Shown: piece after piece, positions 38,692-47,134 of the stretch | How the letters are laid out: every line of letters starts with the position of its first letter | Numbering within the stretch: the first letter of the stretch is position 1 | NCBI GenBank assembly: GCA_003280055.1 | Contig: QCGG01000006.1 | Span: 1 to 64,000, forward strand | DNA from: Prochlorococcus sp. AG-363-P19 | GTDB taxonomy: Bacteria > Cyanobacteriota > Cyanobacteriia > PCC-6307 > Cyanobiaceae | Length of the DNA: 64,000 bases | Reading direction: 5' to 3' | Notes under the pieces: model-generated | Databases searched by the model: none | What the model saw: the letters and a program-made list of their open reading frames with translations, nothing else | What the model was told of the DNA's origin: nothing | Position numbers and translations under genes: made by a program

Positions 38692-38739
38692 CCGAACAAC
38701 CTGTAGTAGTACACTTATACTATTACAGGTTGTTCGGAT
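38690..38739. promoter_or_regulatory. 50-base palindrome at the umuD start; candidate LexA operator/promoter
   Basis: Two 22-base arms (38690-38711 and 38718-38739) pair with a single G-T type mismatch around the loop CACTTA. The left arm includes two bases of the umuD start codon. The centre, 38705-38722, reads AGTAGTACACTTATACTA and matches the umuC operator at 15 of 18 positions. Read on the minus strand, AGTATAAGTGTACT fits the cyanobacterial LexA consensus RGTACNNNDGTWCB at all but one position. The outer arms are unrelated to those of umuC. Confidence 0.72.
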
Positions 38740-38743
38740 TTCG

Positions 38744-39181
38744 CTATTCGCGATGATATGGGCTTTTTTGAAGAATTGATTGAGCGCGATAAATCTGTTC
38801 AAGAAGAAGCAATTGAGCGATTTCGTGTGGAAATGTCATAGGAGAGAGGCTGAGGTTTAGGCTTGCGGAGTTTTTTAGTCGAGTAGTGAGTCCATTAGCT
38901 CCTCCAATGGCGAAAGCAAGTCGTGATGAGCCAAAACTCTTTAGATATTCGGCGAAAACCTTCGAAGTCATTGGAGTAGCCTCCTCTGCAAGAGCTATTA
39001 GGGTTTCTTGAGGAGTTAGTGATAGAAGGATGGCTTGCTCTTCCCGTTTTGGAGTGCTATCACGCAGCTCAGTGACCGTTAGGCCTGGAAGACGTTTGAG
39101 ATATAGGCTGACACCATCACGAATCCACTTCTTTTTTACCTTGCCAATAGAAAGAATGCGGAAACGAGATGTGTGAAGCAA
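38744..39181 (-). CDS. rlmH: 23S rRNA pseudouridine-1915 N3-methyltransferase RlmH
   Basis: RlmH methylates pseudouridine 1915 in helix 69 of 23S rRNA. The SPOUT fold ends show FAIGGANGLTTRLKN, LSLSPMTFPHEIAQLLLLEQIYRA and the terminal SPYHRE typical of the family. I place the start at a TTG (39181), because a full-length Shine-Dalgarno AAGGAGGTGA lies five bases upstream of it. The in-frame GTG at 39187 overlaps that site. At 145 residues the protein is of normal length. It is immediately upstream of the umuD palindrome on the same strand. Confidence 0.93.
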   Translation of the reverse strand: MLHTSRFRILSIGKVKKKWIRDGVSLYLKRLPGLTVTELRDSTPKREEQAILLSLTPQETLIALAEEATPMTSKVFAEYLKSFGSSRLAFAIGGANGLTTRLKNSASLNLSLSPMTFPHEIAQLLLLEQIYRAQSILQKSPYHRE

Positions 39182-39207
39182 AGTCACCTCCTTGGTGGTA
39201 TTTAGAT

Positions 39208-39633
39208 TTAATCTTCGTCTTCAAGTAATAGTTGTTTGAAATTTATATAAAGACTCTCTTCATCTTTGCATTTATCAGGAATAGTATTAGATTTATTAAG
39301 AAAATCTTTGCTTCTTTTGGATTTTTTTTGCGAGTTTTGCTTGTTGTAATTAGATGTTTTTTCCTTGTTTTCTCTGTTATCTATACTTTGCCTTGAGTTG
39401 TTCAACTCCGCTTGTTTTAATCGATCTATGAGATGAGAGGGGATATTTCCGTCTGGACTGATTTCCAAGAGTTGTTTGAATAATTCTTCTGGGTTATTTT
39501 CAGTTTCAACAGGGTGAATGGTTTGGGTTTTGTTGTGTTCTATTTGAGTTTCTTTGTTGGGTTTTGGGAGAGGTTTTGGTAAGTTTCGACCTAGTTCACG
39601 AAGTCTCTGAAGGCTATGGGAATTAAAATTCAT
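39208..39633 (-). CDS. Conserved hypothetical protein, 141 aa, low complexity
   Basis: The N terminus LQRLRELGRNLPKPLPKP and the central HPVETENNPEELFKQLLEISPDGNIPSHLIDRL segment look conserved in marine picocyanobacteria. The rest is a charged, Asn/Lys/Gln-rich linker that ends in an acidic KQLLLEDED tail. No catalytic motif or membrane segment is visible. It overlaps the secreted 87-residue protein gene by four bases (ATGA), so the two form a small operon. Function unknown. Confidence 0.65.
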   Translation of the reverse strand: MNFNSHSLQRLRELGRNLPKPLPKPNKETQIEHNKTQTIHPVETENNPEELFKQLLEISPDGNIPSHLIDRLKQAELNNSRQSIDNRENKEKTSNYNKQNSQKKSKRSKDFLNKSNTIPDKCKDEESLYINFKQLLLEDED

Positions 39634-39893
39634 CTGATTAATAGGTTGTATTTCTTGGGGTTTGAAGTGCTTGGCGGTCTCTTGGGGCCAAGTTCTACTT
39701 CATCCCTTAGTGCTTGACGACGTTGTTCAAAGGGAAGATCTTCAAAAAAATCATCATCGAGAACACTAGGGAGGTCGACATTAATGCTATTGGCTTCTGG
39801 TTGAGGGGACGCAACTTCGGCAAGATTTGGCTGAAATGGAACTATTAGGAGAAAGACCGCAGAAGCTATGGCTAAAAAGCAGTTAAGCATCAA
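39630..39893 (-). CDS. Small exported acidic protein, 87 aa
   Basis: A signal peptide or membrane anchor at residues 4-24 (LNCFLAIASAVFLLIVPF) precedes an acidic mature segment with DLPSVLDDDFFEDLPFEQRRQALRDE. The last part is basic. No family recognised. The stop overlaps the next gene's ATG. The cell-envelope location is inference from the hydrophobic start. Confidence 0.62.
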   Translation of the reverse strand: MMLNCFLAIASAVFLLIVPFQPNLAEVASPQPEANSINVDLPSVLDDDFFEDLPFEQRRQALRDEVELGPKRPPSTSNPKKYNLLIR

Positions 39894-40047
39894 GGCTTAG
39901 AGAAATTTTTCCAACCCTAGGACTGATTGATCTGGAAATTGATTATTTGGATATCAAGGAGAGCAGAAAAGTTTTTATATTTAAGGTGAGATGAGTTCGA
40001 GATGGTTCATCTGATTGTCTTGGTCCCTTTTAGGTCAAAGTTAAGGA

Positions 40048-40887
40048 ATGATTTTTGAAAAGCATGCGGCCCGCAAAAGATTTGGTCAGCATTGGCTGCG
40101 GGACCCTCAGATCTTGGAAAAAATTGTTGAGGCTGCGGACTTGAGCTCCGACGACCGAGTCCTAGAGGTTGGTCCTGGGAAAGGTGTTCTCACGGAAAAG
40201 CTCTTAAGGTCACCTGTCGCATTAGTTCATGCGATCGAAATAGATAGGGATTTGGTTAAAGGTTTGAGGAAGCGTTTTTTTGACCAGCCAAAATTCACTT
40301 TGCTTCAAGGTGATGTGCTGAAGGAGCCATTAAATTTTCCTGATGGTCTTCCGGCTAACAAGGTGGTGGCAAATATCCCATACAACATTACTGGTCCACT
40401 TTTAGAGAAGTTGTTAGGACGTTTGAATAGTCCCGTGAAAAGTAAATATCAAGTATTGATATTGCTTTTGCAGAAGGAAGTCGCAGACAGAATTACTGCA
40501 AGGGCAGGAGAAAAGAGCTTTAGTTCTTTGAGCGTAAGGCTTCAACTTATGGCTTTTTGCAGAAAGGTCTGTTCGGTGCCACCTCGATGCTTTGACCCTC
40601 CTCCAAAGGTTCAGTCAGAGGTCATCGCAATTGAACCGTTTGCTGCAGAAGAACATTTAGAGCCTGTTTTGGCACGTCGAATAGAGACTTTGCTAAGAAA
40701 AGCTTTTCTTTCTCGGAGAAAAATGTTGAGAAATACTCTTGGTGATATCTGCCCTTTGGAAGAGCTGGAGTTTATTGCTCAAAGTGTTGGAATCAGTCTT
40801 CAGCAGCGTCCTCAGGAGATTTCCCCACAGGATTGGTTGAAATTTGCAAAGGCGTTCAGTTCATTAGAAGGGTCCCGAACCAATTGA
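40048..40887 (+). CDS. ksgA: 16S rRNA dimethyladenosine transferase
   Basis: KsgA (RsmA) dimethylates two adjacent adenosines in helix 45 of 16S rRNA. The SAM-binding site has RFGQHWLRD and [15 protein letters not shown], and the catalytic motif [15 protein letters not shown] is near residue 110. At 279 residues it is normal. It is followed after 13 bases by ispE in the same direction, and then by a DUF3082 gene. Confidence 0.96.
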   Translation: MIFEKHAARKRFGQHWLRDPQILEKIVEAADLSSDDRVLEVGPGKGVLTEKLLRSPVALVHAIEIDRDLVKGLRKRFFDQPKFTLLQGDVLKEPLNFPDGLPANKVVANIPYNITGPLLEKLLGRLNSPVKSKYQVLILLLQKEVADRITARAGEKSFSSLSVRLQLMAFCRKVCSVPPRCFDPPPKVQSEVIAIEPFAAEEHLEPVLARRIETLLRKAFLSRRKMLRNTLGDICPLEELEFIAQSVGISLQQRPQEISPQDWLKFAKAFSSLEGSRTN

Positions 40888-40900
40888 TAGTGATGCGAAT

Positions 40901-41854
40901 ATGAATGGTATTGAAAAATCAGTTAATCCCTTGTTTGTCTCGGCGCCTGCAAAAATCAATCTTCATTTGGAAGTTTTGGGCTTGAGATCTGATGGTTTCC
41001 ATGAATTAGCAATGGTGATGCAGTCTGTTGACCTTGAAGATCAAATTAAGATGATGGGCAATAGAGATGGATTGATAACGCTTAGATGTGATAACCCTGA
41101 GCTAAGTACTGCTTCTGACAACCTTATTATTCGCTCGGCCTATTTGTTACGGGACAAAGCTGGATTGAATGAGCTTGGCGCAGAGATTAACTTAAAAAAG
41201 TCTATCCCTATTGGAGCTGGTCTTGCTGGTGGCTCAAGTGATGCAGCTGCAACTTTGGTTGGCCTAAATCAATTATGGGGTTTAGATCTGCCTATAGAAG
41301 AATTGGAAGTATTAGCTGCAGAACTTGGTTCGGATGTCCCATTTTGTTTAGAAGGTGGAACCCAATTATGTTTTGGACGTGGAGAGGTTCTTGAGAAGAA
41401 ACCTAGAAGCAATTCATCTTTGGCAATTCTTTTAGTTAAAAACCCTTCCGTGAGTGTTTCTACACCATGGGCATACTCACGTTTTAAGGAGATGGAATTC
41501 GGTCGATATTTGACAGAAGAAGTTGAGTTTGAAGAACGAAGAAAACTTTTAAGAAATCAAGGTTGGTTAAATCCTTTTGGCGGAAATCAATTGCCTCCTT
41601 TAAAAAATGATTTGCAGGAGGTAGTTACTGAAACAACCCCTTCTGTAAAAGAAGCTCTGGGGCTGCTTAGATGTATGCCTGAGAATCTAGGGGTGGCAAT
41701 GAGTGGATCTGGCCCAAGTTGCTTCGCACTTTTCTCGGACTTGACGAAAGCGAAATCAGTGTATTTCCAGAATAGGCAGCGTTTCAAGGATGCAGGGTTG
41801 ATGAGTTGGTGTTGTTCATTAAGGGCTGAAGGAGTAAAAATTGAGAGAGATTGA
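40901..41854 (+). CDS. ispE: 4-diphosphocytidyl-2-C-methyl-D-erythritol kinase
   Basis: IspE phosphorylates CDP-ME in the MEP pathway to isoprenoids. It is a GHMP kinase with [13 protein letters not shown] at the N terminus and the ATP-binding motif [17 protein letters not shown] near residue 102. The C-terminal [11 protein letters not shown] motif is also present. At 317 residues it is complete. Close spacing with ksgA and the DUF3082 gene indicates an operon. Confidence 0.95.
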   Translation: MNGIEKSVNPLFVSAPAKINLHLEVLGLRSDGFHELAMVMQSVDLEDQIKMMGNRDGLITLRCDNPELSTASDNLIIRSAYLLRDKAGLNELGAEINLKKSIPIGAGLAGGSSDAAATLVGLNQLWGLDLPIEELEVLAAELGSDVPFCLEGGTQLCFGRGEVLEKKPRSNSSLAILLVKNPSVSVSTPWAYSRFKEMEFGRYLTEEVEFEERRKLLRNQGWLNPFGGNQLPPLKNDLQEVVTETTPSVKEALGLLRCMPENLGVAMSGSGPSCFALFSDLTKAKSVYFQNRQRFKDAGLMSWCCSLRAEGVKIERD

Positions 41855-41866
41855 ACAAATAGGCAT

Positions 41867-42199
41867 TTGAGTAAGGAAACTATTAATTCTTCTGATCCCC
41901 AGGGAAACAATGCAGAGAAGCAGGCCCCGAAAGGACCTTTGAGCTATCTGTCAGGGGCAGTTACAAGTGGGATTTTTGCTTGGCTTTGCTTTGGCTTGAG
42001 CAAGAAAGCAATTGTATATTTCACGATTCATCAACCCACCTATAAATCGGCAATTGCTCAAAGCATTGCTTCTGCTATGAAGACTTTGGTCATTGGAATG
42101 AGCTTTTTAGCGACATTTACTTTTGCATTTATAGGTTTGGGGTTAATTCTTGTTTTGCTTCGTGATTTAGTTTTTGGCAATGAAGCCGATCCTGCCTAG
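41867..42199 (+). CDS. DUF3082-family membrane protein
   Basis: A cyanobacterial membrane protein with two spans at about residues 30-50 and 70-98. It has the family features GPLSYLSGAVTSGIFAWLCFGLS and a VIGMSFLATFTFAFIGLGLIL span. The start is a TTG, 12 bases after ispE. It is probably located in the thylakoid or plasma membrane. Function is unknown. Confidence 0.72.
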   Translation: MSKETINSSDPQGNNAEKQAPKGPLSYLSGAVTSGIFAWLCFGLSKKAIVYFTIHQPTYKSAIAQSIASAMKTLVIGMSFLATFTFAFIGLGLILVLLRDLVFGNEADPA

Positions 42200-42242
42200 G
42201 GTTTGATCATTGGTCATTTGCTGCGAATTTGCGGCTCTTTAT

Positions 42243-42338
42243 ATGAACTTTCATGATTTAGGAATGTTGGTATTACTTTTGAGCCCTGGCATGCTCATTT
42301 CGGTTTTGTTGTTGACCACATTTGCGGCAGGCGGCTAA
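42243..42338 (+). CDS. 31-residue single-span membrane peptide
   Basis: A very short frame encodes MNFHDLGMLVLLLSPGMLIS and a further hydrophobic run ending in FAAGG. The single hydrophobic span covers nearly the entire peptide, as in the tiny subunits of photosynthetic complexes. I cannot match it to Psb30, PsbX, PsaM, PetL or PetN. It lies in the 201-base gap between the DUF3082 gene and pdhB. No ribosome-binding site is visible, so the evidence is composition and position. Confidence 0.5.
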   Translation: MNFHDLGMLVLLLSPGMLISVLLLTTFAAGG

Positions 42339-42400
42339 TTAGACCCGCATTGAGATAGTTTGGCTTCGTTACCCTTCTTAATTGGGATTGCAGTTCGACA

Positions 42401-43384
42401 GTGGCTGGAACACTTCTTTTTAACGCACTTCGTGAAGCCATCGATGAAGAGATGGCAAGAGACTCCCTTGTCTGTGTAATGGGGGAGGATGTTGGTCATT
42501 ACGGAGGCTCTTACAAGGTCACCAAGGATCTTTGTGAGAAATATGGCGAGTTAAGAGTTTTAGATACCCCGATTGCTGAGAACAGCTTTACGGGGATGGC
42601 AGTGGGGGCTGCAATGACCGGTTTACGGCCCATAGTCGAGGGGATGAACATGGGGTTTCTACTTCTCGCTTTTAACCAGATTTCCAACAATATGGGAATG
42701 CTTCGTTATACCAGCGGTGGTAATTACACCATACCTACTGTTGTAAGAGGCCCTGGTGGGGTTGGAAGACAACTAGGAGCGGAACACAGCCAACGCTTGG
42801 AGGCTTATTTCCATGCTGTTCCTGGGATAAAAATTGTGGCGTGTAGTACTCCCACTAATGCTAAGGGCTTAATGAAGGCCGCTATTAGGGATGACAATCC
42901 TGTTCTCTTCTTTGAGCATGTTTTGCTATATAACCTCACCGAAGAGATACCTTCAGGAGAGTATGTTTGTGCTTTAGATCAGGCTGACTTAGTAAAAGAA
43001 GGAAAAGATGTGACAATTCTTACTTACTCTAGGATGCGACATCATTGCTTGAAGGCTGTCGAAATGTTGGAAAGTGAAGATATTGATGTTGAGTTAATAG
43101 ATTTAATTAGCCTTAAGCCTTTTGATATGGATACAATTAAACGTTCAATTGCTAAAACTAATAGAGTGATAATTGTTGAAGAATGTATGAAGACGGGAGG
43201 AATAGGTGCTGAGTTGATAGCTTTAATTACTGAGGAATGCTTTGATGACCTTGATGCGCCTCCAGTAAGACTTTCAAGTCAGGATATTCCTACTCCATAT
43301 AACGGTAAATTAGAAAATTTAACTATTATTCAACCTCATCAAATTGTTGAATCTGTCCAGAAAATTGTTAGTAAGGGGGTTTAA
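42401..43384 (+). CDS. pdhB: Pyruvate dehydrogenase E1 component, beta subunit
   Basis: The beta subunit of the thiamine-dependent E1 enzyme of the pyruvate dehydrogenase complex. The transketolase pyrimidine-binding domain contains [29 protein letters not shown] and the segment [16 protein letters not shown]. The C-terminal transketolase domain follows. The start is a GTG (42401). The alpha subunit is not in the window, as is common in cyanobacteria. secD follows with no gap. Confidence 0.94.
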   Translation: MAGTLLFNALREAIDEEMARDSLVCVMGEDVGHYGGSYKVTKDLCEKYGELRVLDTPIAENSFTGMAVGAAMTGLRPIVEGMNMGFLLLAFNQISNNMGMLRYTSGGNYTIPTVVRGPGGVGRQLGAEHSQRLEAYFHAVPGIKIVACSTPTNAKGLMKAAIRDDNPVLFFEHVLLYNLTEEIPSGEYVCALDQADLVKEGKDVTILTYSRMRHHCLKAVEMLESEDIDVELIDLISLKPFDMDTIKRSIAKTNRVIIVEECMKTGGIGAELIALITEECFDDLDAPPVRLSSQDIPTPYNGKLENLTIIQPHQIVESVQKIVSKGV

Positions 43385-43387
43385 TTG

Positions 43388-44869
43388 ATGGCCCGTCAGC
43401 AAGGATGGTTTGCTTTAATACTTGCTCTTGCGATTTCTGCAGGTTCAGTTTGTGCGAACTTCCCATTGCAGCTAGGCCTTGACTTCCGGGGTGGAAGCCA
43501 GCTAACCCTTGAGGTTCAGCCTGCAGGAGAGATTAAGCGGGTTAATGCAGAGCAGCTTGAGGCTGTGAAAACCGTTTTGGATCGGCGAGTTAATGGATTG
43601 GGAGTTGCTGAATCGACACTTCAAACAATTGGAGAAGACCAATTACTTTTACAGCTTCCGGGCGAACAAGATCCCTCTAGAGCTGCAAAAGTTTTAGGAG
43701 AAACAGCACTGCTTGAGTTTCGGGCTCAAAGGGCAGGAACAGAGTCTGAAATAAGAATTTTGCAAAGGCTCCGCCAGCAAGCAAATAGTGTTTTGTCTTT
43801 GGCAAGGTCTAAAGGAGACGGAAAAAGGTTGCCTGCTAATCAGCTTAATCAAAATCAAATAAACTTAGCCCAGAAACTGTTAGGAGTGGAAGTTAAATCG
43901 GTAGATGAAGTCGATCAAATGGAAGAATTGTTAGACAAGGTTAATGAAAAGATTGTTTCTTTATTTGAACCAGCATTTCTTACTGGTAAGGATTTAGTAA
44001 CTGCTGGACGCCAACAGGAGCAAAACACTTCAGGATGGGAAGTCACATTAAATTTTAATAGAGAGGGATCTGAGAAATTTGCAAAACTGACCCAATCAAT
44101 TGCCGGTACAGAGCGGCTCCTTGGAATTGTTCTAGACGGTCATTCAATAAGCGAAGCCACAGTAGGTGAGCAATTTAAAGCTGCAGGTATTACAGGAGGT
44201 GCAGCAACGATCAGTGGAAGGTTTAGTGCCGAGGAAGCGAGGGATTTAGAAGTTCAATTAAGAGGAGGGGCTTTGCCTTTGCCAGTAGCAGTTATTGAAG
44301 TTAGAACTATTGGGCCAACATTAGGCGCTGAGAATATTCGTAGAAGTCTTTTCGCGGCACTCTCAGGAATTTTATTAGTAGCTATTTTTATGTTGTTGGT
44401 ATACAGAATTGCAGGTTTTGTGGCAGTAATTGCGCTGAGTCTTTATACACTTTTTAATCTCGCAACTTATGCATTGATCCCAGTAACCCTTACCTTGCCA
44501 GGTATAGCAGGATTTATTCTTAGTATTGGAATGGCTGTGGATGCAAATGTTCTTATTTTTGAACGTGTCAAGGATGAATTGCGTAGAGGCAATACTCTTA
44601 TTCGTTCAATAGAGACAGGCTTTTCTGAGGCTTTTTCATCAATAGTTGATGGACATATAACCACTCTTATTAGTTGTGGAGCTTTATTCTTCTTGGGAAC
44701 TGGACTTGTCAAGGGCTTTGCCGCAACATTAGGAATAGGAGTTCTTTTTAGTTTGTTCACTGCTTTAACTTGTACCCGCACTATTCTTAGATTTTTAATG
44801 GGTTATCAGTCACTTAGACGCCCGACAAACTTTTTACCTAAAGAGCAGTTAGGCTCTTCAGCTTTGTAA
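43388..44869 (+). CDS. secD: Protein translocase subunit SecD
   Basis: SecD with SecF uses the proton gradient to pull exported proteins through SecYEG. The first span is near residues 8-25, followed by LGLDFRGGSQLTLEV, the conserved D1 segment. The large periplasmic domain ends before the last five spans (from about residue 310: GPTLGAENIRRSL, then SIGMAVDANVLIFERVKDELRRG, the RND signature). I chose the ATG at 43388; a TTG three bases earlier is also possible. At 493 residues it is normal for the family. Confidence 0.95.
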   Translation: MARQQGWFALILALAISAGSVCANFPLQLGLDFRGGSQLTLEVQPAGEIKRVNAEQLEAVKTVLDRRVNGLGVAESTLQTIGEDQLLLQLPGEQDPSRAAKVLGETALLEFRAQRAGTESEIRILQRLRQQANSVLSLARSKGDGKRLPANQLNQNQINLAQKLLGVEVKSVDEVDQMEELLDKVNEKIVSLFEPAFLTGKDLVTAGRQQEQNTSGWEVTLNFNREGSEKFAKLTQSIAGTERLLGIVLDGHSISEATVGEQFKAAGITGGAATISGRFSAEEARDLEVQLRGGALPLPVAVIEVRTIGPTLGAENIRRSLFAALSGILLVAIFMLLVYRIAGFVAVIALSLYTLFNLATYALIPVTLTLPGIAGFILSIGMAVDANVLIFERVKDELRRGNTLIRSIETGFSEAFSSIVDGHITTLISCGALFFLGTGLVKGFAATLGIGVLFSLFTALTCTRTILRFLMGYQSLRRPTNFLPKEQLGSSAL

Positions 44870-44878
44870 ATTATCGAA

Positions 44879-45880
44879 ATGACCTTTATGTTAAACACTA
44901 ATCAAAATTTGAGGCTTACCTATTACAGGCGTATTGTATGGTTTATATCTGGAGCTGTAACTTTTATATGTTTATTGGGTTTGATTCTTTCTTTTCTAAA
45001 TCCATCTATTAAGGCACCACTTAGGCCAGGTCTTGACTTCACTGGTGGAACTCAGATTCGGCTTGATCGTAAATGTGATAATGGTTGTAGATCTCTAAGT
45101 GCCAAAAGAATAGAGAACTCTATAAAACAAATTGATTTCCAATCTGATAACAATAAGACGTCAATTAATCTTTCTTCACTGAGAGTTCAGATTCTTGATA
45201 AAGGCAACTCAATTGTGGTTAGGATGCCTTTCCTTTCTTCTTCGCAAAGCAATCAAGTAATAGATAATATTTCATCACTTGCAGGACCATTTATTGTTGG
45301 TAGTGAATCCATTGATACCATTGGCCCAAGTCTTGGTGGTCAACTACTTAAGAGCAGCCTGATTTCATTGCTAGTCGCATTTTCTGGAATAGCTTTATAT
45401 ATAACATTGCGATATGACAAGATTTATGCATTCTTAGCACTTGTAGCCTTGGCTCATGATGTTTTAATTGTATGCGGAGTTTTTTCATGGTTAGGAATCA
45501 TTTACAATTTAGAAGTTGATAGTCTTTTTGCTGTTGCCTTGTTAACAATTGCAGGTTATTCTGTTAATGATACTGTCGTGGTTTTTGATCGTATTCGTGA
45601 GAGAAGTCGCCAGGAAGCCTCTCTTCAATTTTCAGACCAAATAGATTTGGCTGTCTCAGCAACCCTTACTCGAACGATTTATACAAGTGGTACGACATTG
45701 CTTCCTCTGATAGCTTTGATTTGCTTTGGAGGGTCGACTCTTTTATGGTTCTCAGTTGCTTTGGCTATTGGTGTATTAGTAGGAAGTTGGTCAAGTATTG
45801 CATTGGCACCTTCATTGCTTAGTCTAAGAAAAAGGAAAATAGTTAATAAAGAGTCTGATGATGAAGATTTGTTGGAATGA
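44879..45880 (+). CDS. secF: Protein translocase subunit SecF
   Basis: SecF is the smaller partner of SecD. It has LRPGLDFTGGTQI after the first span and the C-terminal SVNDTVVVFDRIRERSR motif, with six membrane segments overall. The start ATG lies nine bases after the secD stop. At 333 residues it is slightly longer than E. coli SecF. The stop overlaps the next small gene by four bases (ATGA). Confidence 0.95.
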   Translation: MTFMLNTNQNLRLTYYRRIVWFISGAVTFICLLGLILSFLNPSIKAPLRPGLDFTGGTQIRLDRKCDNGCRSLSAKRIENSIKQIDFQSDNNKTSINLSSLRVQILDKGNSIVVRMPFLSSSQSNQVIDNISSLAGPFIVGSESIDTIGPSLGGQLLKSSLISLLVAFSGIALYITLRYDKIYAFLALVALAHDVLIVCGVFSWLGIIYNLEVDSLFAVALLTIAGYSVNDTVVVFDRIRERSRQEASLQFSDQIDLAVSATLTRTIYTSGTTLLPLIALICFGGSTLLWFSVALAIGVLVGSWSSIALAPSLLSLRKRKIVNKESDDEDLLE

Positions 45881-46119
45881 GAAACTCTCTTAGCCGTAAA
45901 CACCTGTCTCTCGATAGGTGGACTCCAATCCTTTTATTCTTTTTTGCAATTTGGGATCTCAGACTAGAAGTTAGATTACTAGCAGATCATTTCACCTTGA
46001 CTTCTTTTTTGTTTACTCTAAGGCACCACTCTCTTGCTGTATTGGTTTTAATTAGCACCCCATCAATATTTTTTCATTATGGATTGTTAGAACGTTTTTC
46101 TAATCGCCACCGTAGATAA
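45877..46119 (+). CDS. Conserved hypothetical membrane protein, 80 aa
   Basis: A small basic protein with one or two hydrophobic segments at about residues 16-28 and 50-65. It begins MRNSLSRKHLSLDRWTPILL and ends in basic residues. It is translationally coupled to secF through an ATGA overlap. No family recognised. A link to the Sec machinery is plausible but is inference from position only. Confidence 0.62.
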   Translation: MRNSLSRKHLSLDRWTPILLFFFAIWDLRLEVRLLADHFTLTSFLFTLRHHSLAVLVLISTPSIFFHYGLLERFSNRHRR

Positions 46120-46135
46120 AATATCTATCTATTAC

Positions 46136-47134
46136 CTACCATCTGTCCATAACTTCTTTCACAAGTATTTTTTGCATTCCTACTTGTAAGACAACCGCTA
46201 AAGGAAGGGCTATAAGTACTCCTGGAAGTCCAAGTAGAACGCCAAGACTTAATTGCGATGTTAGGGCTACAGTTGGCAGGAGGTTTACGGTTTTTCTAAG
46301 TAAAAGAGGTGTTAGTAGAAAAGCTTCAAGATTTTGTATTGCTAATCTTAGAATTAAAACTTGAATCATTAATGATGGTGATATAAGGAGTGATACTCCT
46401 AGAGGTAAAAGACTCGCTGTACTAGGACCAATTGTCGGGACAAAAGTAAGTATGCCGCAAATTAATGCACTTAGTAATGCTAAAGGGACCTTTAGAAATA
46501 CAAGACCTGCCCATGTAAGTAAGAAAACACTTGCAGCAGAAATCGTCATACCTGTTAGCCATCCTCCAAGGGCATTTCTACATTGATCAAGTAACTCGGT
46601 AATGGTTTTACGTTTGCTTTTTGGTGTTATCGAGATAAGTATTTTACGATGAGAGTTTGGATCTAGCACTAGCAAAATCGCGAGCAATATTGTAAGTAGA
46701 AATTGAAAAATAATGTTTGCTGCCCCTCCTGCAAACCCTAGTAATTGATTCCCTATTGGTTGTATACGGTCCCAGCTAAGTATTTCTGAGATGGAGTCTT
46801 GGAGATTTAGTAGTTTGAGTTCACTGTCAAGAATAGATTTAAGTTTGTCTAGGAGATTAGGGGCTAATGTTTCAAGATCTTTAGTTTGATTAACTAGTTC
46901 AGGTGCTAAAAATATATACATTATTAATCCTCCAGATATTAGTAAAGTAAGAACAATTGCAAGGGATAGTTCTCTGCCAATATGGATAAAACTTTGAATT
47001 TTTTTTATAAGTACATCAAATCCAACGGCAATTACAATGGCTCCAAAAACTACCAATAATACCCAACGCAACTGCCATGTAAGGAATGTTGCAAATAGAA
47101 AAGTTAGTGTTGCTAAAATTGTCCTTGAATTCAA
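46136..47134 (-). CDS. AI-2E family transporter (first of two paralogues)
   Basis: A membrane protein with about eight spans, of the AI-2E / PerM family. The family includes putative autoinducer-2 exporters and sodium/proton-type antiporters. The C-terminal half shows LICGILTFVPTIGPSTASLLP and LQNLEAFLLTPLLLRKTVNLLP segments typical of the family. The start is a TTG that overlaps the end of the paralogue upstream by four bases (TTGA). Substrate unknown. Confidence 0.85.
   Translation of the reverse strand: MNSRTILATLTFLFATFLTWQLRWVLLVVFGAIVIAVGFDVLIKKIQSFIHIGRELSLAIVLTLLISGGLIMYIFLAPELVNQTKDLETLAPNLLDKLKSILDSELKLLNLQDSISEILSWDRIQPIGNQLLGFAGGAANIIFQFLLTILLAILLVLDPNSHRKILISITPKSKRKTITELLDQCRNALGGWLTGMTISAASVFLLTWAGLVFLKVPLALLSALICGILTFVPTIGPSTASLLPLGVSLLISPSLMIQVLILRLAIQNLEAFLLTPLLLRKTVNLLPTVALTSQLSLGVLLGLPGVLIALPLAVVLQVGMQKILVKEVMDRW

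Noticed and set aside
38692-38802. Longer N terminus for UmuD
   Set aside because: The added 37 residues are encoded by the palindrome and by the end of rlmH and do not resemble UmuD.
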